Shown here: positions 10,177-15,974 of the stretch, in pieces
Layout: each line of letters starts with the position of its first letter
How positions within the stretch are numbered: the stretch's first letter is position 1
Assembly: GCA_016793585.1 (NCBI GenBank)
Contig: JAEUJR010000015.1
Location: 1 to 15,974 of the forward strand
Length of the DNA: 15,974 nucleotides
Reading direction: 5' to 3'
DNA from: Archangium sp.
GTDB taxonomy: Bacteria; Myxococcota; Myxococcia; Myxococcales; Myxococcaceae
Notes under the pieces: model-generated
Told to the model about the DNA's origin: nothing
What the model saw: only the letters and a program-made list of their open reading frames with translations
Database searches by the model: none
Translations under genes and position numbers: made by a program

Positions 10177-10413
10177 GTGATGAGGGCGAGCGCCCCGGTG
10201 ATGCCGCGCTGGCCCGCTGGGGAGCAGACGACGCGGGTGTGATGGCGCGCGAGCACCTCGGTGATGAGGCGCGCGAGTGTTCGCGGGGGTGGCATCACGA
10301 GGGTGATGCGCGCGACGGCGTTCGGCGGGTGCGCGATGGCTCCTGTGATGAGCGCGAACTGGTTCGTGATGAGCGCGAACGGGTTCGTGATGTGCGCGAT
10401 CGGCTTCGTGATG
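10177..10413. repeat. Tandem array with 21-bp period built on GTGATG
   Basis: Nine exact GTGATG words start at 10177, 10198, 10239, 10261, 10303, 10345, 10366, 10387 and 10408, so the steps are 21, 41, 22, 42, 42, 21, 21 and 21. This means about twelve units of 21 bp, three of them degenerate and two with a 1-bp slip. The best-kept units read GTGATGnGCGCGA followed by nCGG-TTC or a close variant. One junction forms a dyad, GTTCG (10362-10366) with CGAAC (10376-10380). The period equals two DNA helical turns and also seven codons. The array ends 57 bases before the ATG at 10471. It has no spacers and is not a CRISPR. It could be an operator array or a minisatellite. Confidence 0.8.
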
Positions 10414-10458
10414 CCGCAACCGCCCGTGCTCCGGTATCCTCCGGTTGCCGTTCACCCT

Positions 10459-10464
10459 GGGGGA
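10459..10464 (+). promoter_or_regulatory. Shine-Dalgarno site of the unknown helical protein
   Basis: GGGGGA stands 6 bases before the ATG at 10471. It argues against the in-frame upstream starts around 10261 that would translate the repeat array. Confidence 0.6.
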
Positions 10465-10470
10465 AAACAC

Positions 10471-11136
10471 ATGACGACTCGTTGGACCGCAGCCGAAGCC
10501 GTGCGCGCCGCAGAAGCCCTGATCACCCTGGCTGCGCAGTTCCGCGCGAAGCTCGAGGCCCGCATGGGGGCGGGGTTCATCGATGGCCTCGCGGCCGACA
10601 CTGCCTCGCTGCGCGATCTGCTGGGCGGCACCTCGGCGCAACGGGCCACGAAGCGCGCGTCGACCGTCTCGCAGAACGACGCGGTGGCCGAAGGCGCAGC
10701 CCTCGTCGCGAACCTGCGCGCGCTGGTGCGTACGGGAGCCGCGGGCCAGAAGGCCGTCTGGCGGGCGTGGGGCGTGGGTCAACAGGTCAACCACACGGTG
10801 TCGTCGGTCGAGAAGGGGCTCGCCTCGATTCTCGCGGCGGCGAGCGCCGACCCGGCGCAGGCGCGGGCCATCGGCGTGCTCCAGGAGGATCTCGATCGCG
10901 CGGGCAAGCTGCTCGCTGCCGTGAGCGCCGCCGACTCGACCCAGGAGCGCAAGAAGATCTCGTCGAAGCAGGCGACCGCGGCGGCGAACGCCACGCAGGC
11001 GCGCCTCGAGGCGAACCTCGTTCACCTCACCTCGCTCGCCGCGGTCGCGCTCGACCGTGAGACGGCCGCCCAGTTCGCCGCGGCGCTGCCTGCCTCTCGC
11101 GGAGGAAAGAAGAAGAAGAAGCCCGCGGCGGCCTGA
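10471..11136 (+). CDS. Hypothetical Ala-rich helical protein with Lys-rich tail
   Basis: A 221-residue protein that I do not recognise. It has no signal peptide or membrane segment, so it is probably cytoplasmic. The sequence is rich in Ala, Leu, Arg and Gln with long predicted helices (about 5-65, 70-105, 110-160, 165-205), suggesting an all-alpha bundle. It has no cysteine and ends in a basic tail GGKKKKKPAAA, which might contact nucleic acid, though that is only a guess. The start at 10471 is set by GGGGGA 6 bases upstream. The frame remains open back to 10261 through the 21-bp repeats and would give VMSANGF heptads, but that extension has no ribosome site and I regard it as non-coding. 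The stop codon lies inside the left arm of the operator for the downstream kinase gene. Confidence 0.75.
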   Translation: MTTRWTAAEAVRAAEALITLAAQFRAKLEARMGAGFIDGLAADTASLRDLLGGTSAQRATKRASTVSQNDAVAEGAALVANLRALVRTGAAGQKAVWRAWGVGQQVNHTVSSVEKGLASILAAASADPAQARAIGVLQEDLDRAGKLLAAVSAADSTQERKKISSKQATAAANATQARLEANLVHLTSLAAVALDRETAAQFAAALPASRGGKKKKKPAAA

Positions 11137-11160
11137 GCCCGTGCATTCTGCAACGGTCGA
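11134..11160. promoter_or_regulatory. Upstream activator dyad, copy 1 (kinase operon)
   Basis: TGCA (11142-11145), N3, TGCA (11149-11152), N3, GTCGA (11156-11160). The expected left arm TCGAC falls at 11134-11138, where the sequence is TGAGC because it includes the stop codon of the preceding gene. The inner part and right flank (11140-11160) are an exact 21-bp inverted copy of 14626-14646. The centre is at 11147, 39 bp before the sigma54 element at 11186. It is the likely binding site of the response regulator encoded at 13254-14609. Confidence 0.72.
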
Positions 11161-11185
11161 TTTCCGGCGACGCCTCTTGCGGCGC

Positions 11186-11201
11186 TGGCGGCTCGTTTGC
11201 A
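11186..11201 (+). promoter_or_regulatory. Sigma54 (RpoN) promoter of the kinase-regulator operon
   Basis: TGGCGGCTCGTTTGCA fits the -24/-12 consensus TGGC-N7-TTGCW with exact spacing, with invariant GG at 11187-11188 and GC at 11199-11200. The predicted transcription start is near 11212, three bases before the ATG at 11215. Confidence 0.7.
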
Positions 11202-11214
11202 CAGAGCGCTGGGC

Positions 11215-13253
11215 ATGAACCGTCTCCCCACAGGCCTGCTGGTGAGCGTGACCGCGCTGCTGGTGGGGTTGATCGGCTCCGTCATCATGGTGGCGGCGCT
11301 GGTGCGCAGCGATCGCCAGACGCTCGTGCAGGCGCTCGGCGCGGAGCGCGCGTTCGAGCTCGAGCGCGAGGCCCGTGTGGTGGGCGACGGGTTGACCGAC
11401 GTGGCCGAAGACGTGCGCTTCGCCGGCGAGATGCTGGGCGAAGGGGGTGGGCCCGACGCGCGCGAGCAGGAGCTGCGGGCGCTGCTCCGCGCGGTGGGGA
11501 AGTACAAGGCGATCGTCGCCTTCGACGCGGCGGGCGCCGAGGTGCTGCGGCTGGTCGACCCGCGCTTCCCCGATCTCGGGCGCGCCGACTTCGCGAAGGC
11601 CGCGCGCGAGGCGCTGTCGAAGCCCGGCCTCGTGCTGGTGTCGTCGCCGCTCGACGAGCGAGGGCTCTTGCGCACCTTCGCGACCGGCTACGACGACGAG
11701 GCGGGGCAGCTCAAAGGCGCGGTGGTGTTGTTGATCGACGTCGCTCCGCTCGTCACGCAGCTGGCGGTGCTGGGCAAGGGGCCGCTGCTGCTGATCGGGC
11801 CGCACGGGCTGCCGTTGGCGCCGTCCGACGCGAGCCTCGCGGGCTTCTTCCGCGCGCCCGCCACGGCGCCCGACGAGCTGGTGGAGCCGCTGGCCCGCCT
11901 CGCCCGCGCCGAGACGGGCTGGAGCCTCGTGCATGGATCGACGGCGGCCGCGGTGGGCCTGCCCGACGCCGAGGCGATCTTCAGCTACGCCGCGATCCCC
12001 GTCGCGGGCGGCTCGAGCTGGGCCATTGGCTCCTTGAGCTCGGCGCAGCTCGGAGGCTCGACCGAGCGCAGCCTGGTGACGCGGCTGACCCTGCTCGTCG
12101 CCGTGCTCGCCGCGCTCTTCGCGGCCGTCGGCGCGGCGCTGGTGGTCGCGCGCCGCCGCACCGCCGAGCTCGACGAGAGCCGGCGCCACTCCGAAGCGAT
12201 CACCCGCACCCGCGACGTCATGCGCCACGTGCTCGACGGCATGCCCGCCGCCGTGGTGGCCGTCGCGCCCGATCTCACCATCACCTTCGTCAACCGCGCC
12301 CTGGCCCGCCGGGTGCCGTCGATTCGTGAAGGCGCCGCGCTCGAGGGCCTGTGGAGCAACGCCGAGCTGCGCACGCGCGAGCGGCTCTCGGGTCTGGTCG
12401 CCGAGGCGCGCCGGAGCGCGAGCCCACGCCAGCTCGTCGCCGAGCCGCTGCACTTTGGCGGGCTCGAGGGCTCGTTCTCGATCTCGGCGATCCCCGTGCC
12501 CAGACCCGAGATCGGCCTGGGGCTGCTGCTGGTGCTCGACGACGTGACCGAGCTGCGGGCGCTCGAGGGCCAGCTCCTGCGCGCCGAGAAGCTGTCGACG
12601 GTCGGCGCCCTCGCGGCCGGCTTTGCCCACGAGATCGGCACGCCGCTGGCGGTGGTGCGCGGCCGCGCCGAGTACCTGCGAAAGAACCTGGGCGCCGGGC
12701 ACGAAGGAGCGCCGGGGCTGAGCACGATCATCGAGCAGATCGATCTCGTCAGCCGCATCGTGCGTCAGCTGCTCGACTTCTCGCGCGATCAGCCCGCCCT
12801 CACCCAACCCGTCGGCGCCCGGGCCGCGCTCGAGGCGGTTCGGCAGCTGCTCGACCTCGAAGCCCAGCGGCGCAGGGTGTCGCTCGTGGTGCTGCCTGGC
12901 GACGAGGTGCAGATCTCGGCCGACCCCGATCAGCTGCAGCAGGTGCTGGTGAACCTCGTCATGAACGCGTTCGACGCCTCGAAGCCGGGCCAGCAGGTCG
13001 AGCTCTCGGTCGTGCGCCGCGCCGGGTACGCCGAGTTCGAGCTCGTCGATCACGGTGACGGCCTCGACGAGCAGGCCCAGCGCCGCATGTTCGACCCGTT
13101 CTGGACAACGAAGAAGCGTGGCCAGGGCACCGGGCTCGGGCTGACCGTGGTTGCGCAGATCGTTCGAAGCCACCATGGAACCGTGCAGGTGCGCAGCGCG
13201 CCAGGCGCAGGCACCTCGTTGACCGTCACCTGGCCGCTGGCTCCGGAGTCGCG

Positions 13254-13257
<4 letters not shown>
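11215..13257 (+). CDS. Sensor histidine kinase (Cache sensor, PAS, HisKA, HATPase)
   Basis: A 680-residue inner-membrane kinase expected to phosphorylate the regulator encoded next. Domains: TM helix about 6-29; periplasmic sensor about 30-285, resembling a double-Cache domain (YKAIVAFDAAGAEVLRLVDP); TM helix about 291-312; PAS-like domain about 330-440; HisKA with HEIGTPL and phospho-acceptor H472; HATPase_c with N-box Asn584, G1 DHGDG from D612, F-box FDPFWTTK and G2 GTGLG at 638-642. All catalytic boxes are intact and there is no clear HAMP domain. The ligand cannot be read from the sequence. I chose ATG 11215: the in-frame TTG at 11197 lies inside the -12 element of the sigma54 promoter. 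No good Shine-Dalgarno site precedes 11215, consistent with a nearly leaderless transcript. The stop overlaps the next start (ATGA). Confidence 0.93.
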
Positions 13258-14609
<1,352 letters not shown>

Positions 14610-14625
14610 TGCCATGGTGCCCGCC

Positions 14626-14652
14626 TCGACCGTTGCAGAATGCACGAGTCGA
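14626..14652. promoter_or_regulatory. Upstream activator dyad, copy 2 (adaptor gene)
   Basis: A full dyad: TCGAC (14626-14630), N3, TGCA (14634-14637), N3, TGCA (14641-14644), N3, GTCGA (14648-14652), centre 14639. Both outer and both inner arms are perfect. Bases 14626-14646 are the exact reverse complement of 11140-11160. The centre is 39 bp before the sigma54 element at 14678, the same distance as in copy 1. Confidence 0.78.
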
Positions 14653-14677
14653 GCGCAGGTGCCGCGAGGGCGCGAGG

Positions 14678-14693
14678 TGGCAAGCCGCTTGCT
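14678..14693 (+). promoter_or_regulatory. Sigma54 (RpoN) promoter of the adaptor gene
   Basis: TGGCAAGCCGCTTGCT matches TGGCAYRN4TTGCW at all but one constrained position (A for Y). GG is at 14679-14680 and GC at 14691-14692, with exact -24/-12 spacing. The predicted start is near 14704, two bases before the ATG at 14706. Confidence 0.75.
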
Positions 14694-14705
14694 GAGACGT
14701 TGCGC

Positions 14706-15764
14706 ATGCGAACCCGTCGCCCGCCGTCGTCGCTGAGCGTGGTCCTCTGGGTCGGCGTGGTGACGTGGAACGCGATGGCGTGCCTCGACGAGGAGCCGGT
14801 CGCGCGAGCTCCCGTCGCCTCGGCCACTCCCGTGCGCGTCGAGACCTCGGCGCTGCGCCGGCCGCTGCTCGAGCGGCACTGGCCCGGAACCGTGACGGTC
14901 GATGCCACCACCAGCGCGAGGGTCGACGCGCCCGTCGCTGGAGCGGTGGCCCAGGTGCTCGTGCGCTCGGGTGATCGGGTGAAGGCGGGGCAGAAGCTGT
15001 TCTCGATTCGTGGGCCGGGCGCCCCGACGCTGCAGGCACGCGCGGCGGCTGCGCGGGCGCAGCTCGCCCACGCCGGCATCGAGCTGCGCCGCGCCGAGAG
15101 CCTGTTCGAGCGCCGGGCGACGACGGTGCAGACCATCGAGCGGGCCCGCGCGCGCTGCCGTCAGCTGGAGCTCGAGCTCGCGGCCGCTGACGCCGCGGTG
15201 CGCGCGATCGGAGCGCTCGACGAGTCGGGGCTCGCCTGGGCCCGCAGCAGCGTCGACGGCACGGTGATCGAGCTCTCGGCGCGGGTCGGCCAGCAGGTCG
15301 ACCCACGCCGCGATCGGCCGCTCGCGCGGGTGGCCGATCTTCGCGCGGTGACGGTCGCGGTCGAGGTGCCTCAGCAACTGGCCGCGGCCTTTCCGCGAGC
15401 GATGGCGACGGCGACGTCTCGCTGCGGCACCGTTCGCCTGGGCCCCCCACAGGTGAGTGAGTGGGTCGATGCCAAGAAAGGCACCGTGACGCTGCGCTAC
15501 CTCGCGCAGAACGAGGCGCGGTGTCTGCGGATCAACGCGTTCGTCGACGTGATGCCCGAGCTCGAGGGAGACGTGACGGTGGTGAGAACCGACGCGCTCT
15601 CGTTCGATGGCAGCCAGCACTTCCTCACGCTCGAAGGCGGCGAGGTCGTGCCGGTCGTCGCCGGGGTCTCACTCGATGGCCTCAGCGAGGTGCAGCTCGA
15701 GCCCGGCACCCGCTACCGCGTCGACCCGGCTGAGCACGTGGGGCCGCGGCTTTCGCGCCGGTGA
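14706..15764 (+). CDS. Efflux periplasmic adaptor lipoprotein (HlyD / RND membrane-fusion family)
   Basis: A 352-residue adaptor that would bridge an inner-membrane pump and an outer-membrane channel. Residues 1-26 form a lipoprotein signal: basic MRTRR, hydrophobic LSVVLWVGVVTW, then NAMAC with candidate lipidated Cys26 (Ala at -3 is less usual). A first lipoyl half (ARVDAPVAGAVAQVLVRSGDRVKAGQKLF) follows, then a short helical hairpin rich in Ala/Arg/Glu, a second lipoyl half (SSVDGTVIELSARVGQQVDP), beta-barrel and membrane-proximal parts. I start it at 14706, not the in-frame ATG at 14640, because 14640 lies within the activator dyad and upstream of the predicted transcript, and because only 14706 puts the signal peptide at the N-terminus. 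No pump gene follows: the next gene is convergent 6 bases away. The adaptor must therefore use a pump encoded elsewhere or have another role. The substrate is unknown. Confidence 0.83.
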   Translation: MRTRRPPSSLSVVLWVGVVTWNAMACLDEEPVARAPVASATPVRVETSALRRPLLERHWPGTVTVDATTSARVDAPVAGAVAQVLVRSGDRVKAGQKLFSIRGPGAPTLQARAAAARAQLAHAGIELRRAESLFERRATTVQTIERARARCRQLELELAAADAAVRAIGALDESGLAWARSSVDGTVIELSARVGQQVDPRRDRPLARVADLRAVTVAVEVPQQLAAAFPRAMATATSRCGTVRLGPPQVSEWVDAKKGTVTLRYLAQNEARCLRINAFVDVMPELEGDVTVVRTDALSFDGSQHFLTLEGGEVVPVVAGVSLDGLSEVQLEPGTRYRVDPAEHVGPRLSRR

Positions 15765-15770
15765 CGTCGG

Positions 15771-15974
15771 CTACTCGGCGTTCCAGTCGGAGGCGGGGAG
15801 GATCTTCCACCCCGTGTCGACCTTGCCGGCGCGGAAGCGCACCACGCGAATCGGCCACTCCCGCGGCGTCTTCGCAGCGCCTTCCTTGCTCAGCACGACC
15901 CAGCGATGCACCTCGATGGAGTACTTGCCCGAGCCGCCGGCCTTCGCCACCACCGCGCGCATCGGGTTCTTCGG
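15771..15974 (-). CDS. C-terminal end of an unrecognised protein (start outside window)
   Basis: An open frame entering from the right edge and ending in TAG (complement of 15771-15773). Its visible 67 residues are rich in Lys, Trp and beta-prone segments (YSIEVHRWVVLS, PIRVVRFRAGKVDTGWKIL). An internal Met occurs five residues after the edge, but the frame is open beyond it, so I treat it as 5'-partial. It is convergent with the adaptor gene, with only 6 bases between stops and no visible terminator. I recognise no family. Confidence 0.6.
   Translation of the reverse strand, partial: PKNPMRAVVAKAGGSGKYSIEVHRWVVLSKEGAAKTPREWPIRVVRFRAGKVDTGWKILPASDWNAE

Noticed and set aside
9770..10242. Small plus-strand genes (62 and 79 codons) in the gap after the exchanger
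   Set aside because: No ribosome sites, Arg/Ala-rich composition, no recognisable motif, and the second runs into the repeat array.
7157..10298. Two long minus-strand open frames opposite nhaA and the exchanger
   Set aside because: Arg/His/Gln-rich antisense shadows. The plus strand encodes recognisable membrane transporters with intact motifs.
10177..10413. CRISPR array
   Set aside because: Units are directly tandem with a 21-bp period and no unique spacers, and no cas genes are nearby.
9679..13176. A very long open frame on the minus strand (1165 codons) opposite the kinase gene
   Set aside because: It is an Arg/His/Gly-rich antisense shadow caused by high GC at third codon positions. 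The plus-strand kinase has all its catalytic motifs, and the shadow has none.

Overview
The window is very GC-rich DNA in which third codon positions are almost all G or C. The gene set points to a member of the Myxococcota or a close relative: a lipoprotein with a Cys-rich head, a Gly/Ala/Ser-rich linker and tandem Ig-like domains, a sigma54-type two-component system, and Clp and DUF2520 genes side by side. This assignment rests on gene style only. No rRNA, tRNA, CRISPR array, insertion sequence or phage gene was seen.

Layout. Positions 1-2466 (+) carry a two-ATPase Clp chaperone whose true start is probably just upstream. It is followed by a Rossmann/DUF2520 protein (2492-3355, +). Convergent to these are a large surface lipoprotein (3395-5716, -) and, upstream of it on the same strand, an RhlE-like DEAD-box RNA helicase (5785-7146, -). 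Divergent from the helicase is a cation-transport pair: NhaA Na+/H+ antiporter (7352-8746, +) and a Na+/Ca2+ exchanger-family protein (8760-9725, +). The nhaA leader (7259-7351) folds into a compact multi-helix structure that takes in the Shine-Dalgarno sequence and closes two bases before the ATG, so it is a good riboswitch candidate. About 745 bases without a convincing gene follow. The second half holds a tandem array with a 21-bp period built on GTGATG (10177-10413), just upstream of a small helical protein of unknown function (10471-11136, +).

The last third is a regulatory module: a Cache/PAS histidine kinase (11215-13257), a sigma54-activating NtrC-type response regulator overlapping it by 4 bases (13254-14609), and a periplasmic adaptor lipoprotein of the HlyD/RND family (14706-15764). 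The C-terminal end of an unrecognised minus-strand gene runs off the right edge (15771-15974).

The most notable observation concerns this module. Upstream of the kinase gene and upstream of the adaptor gene there is the same dyad, TCGAC-N3-TGCA-N3-TGCA-N3-GTCGA (left outer arm degenerate in the first copy), followed by a good sigma54 -24/-12 promoter. In both copies the dyad centre lies exactly 39 bp before the first base of the -24 element, hence 65 bp before the predicted transcription start. This predicts a closed circuit in which the response regulator activates its own operon and the adaptor gene. Both predicted transcripts would begin only 2-3 bases before the ATG.
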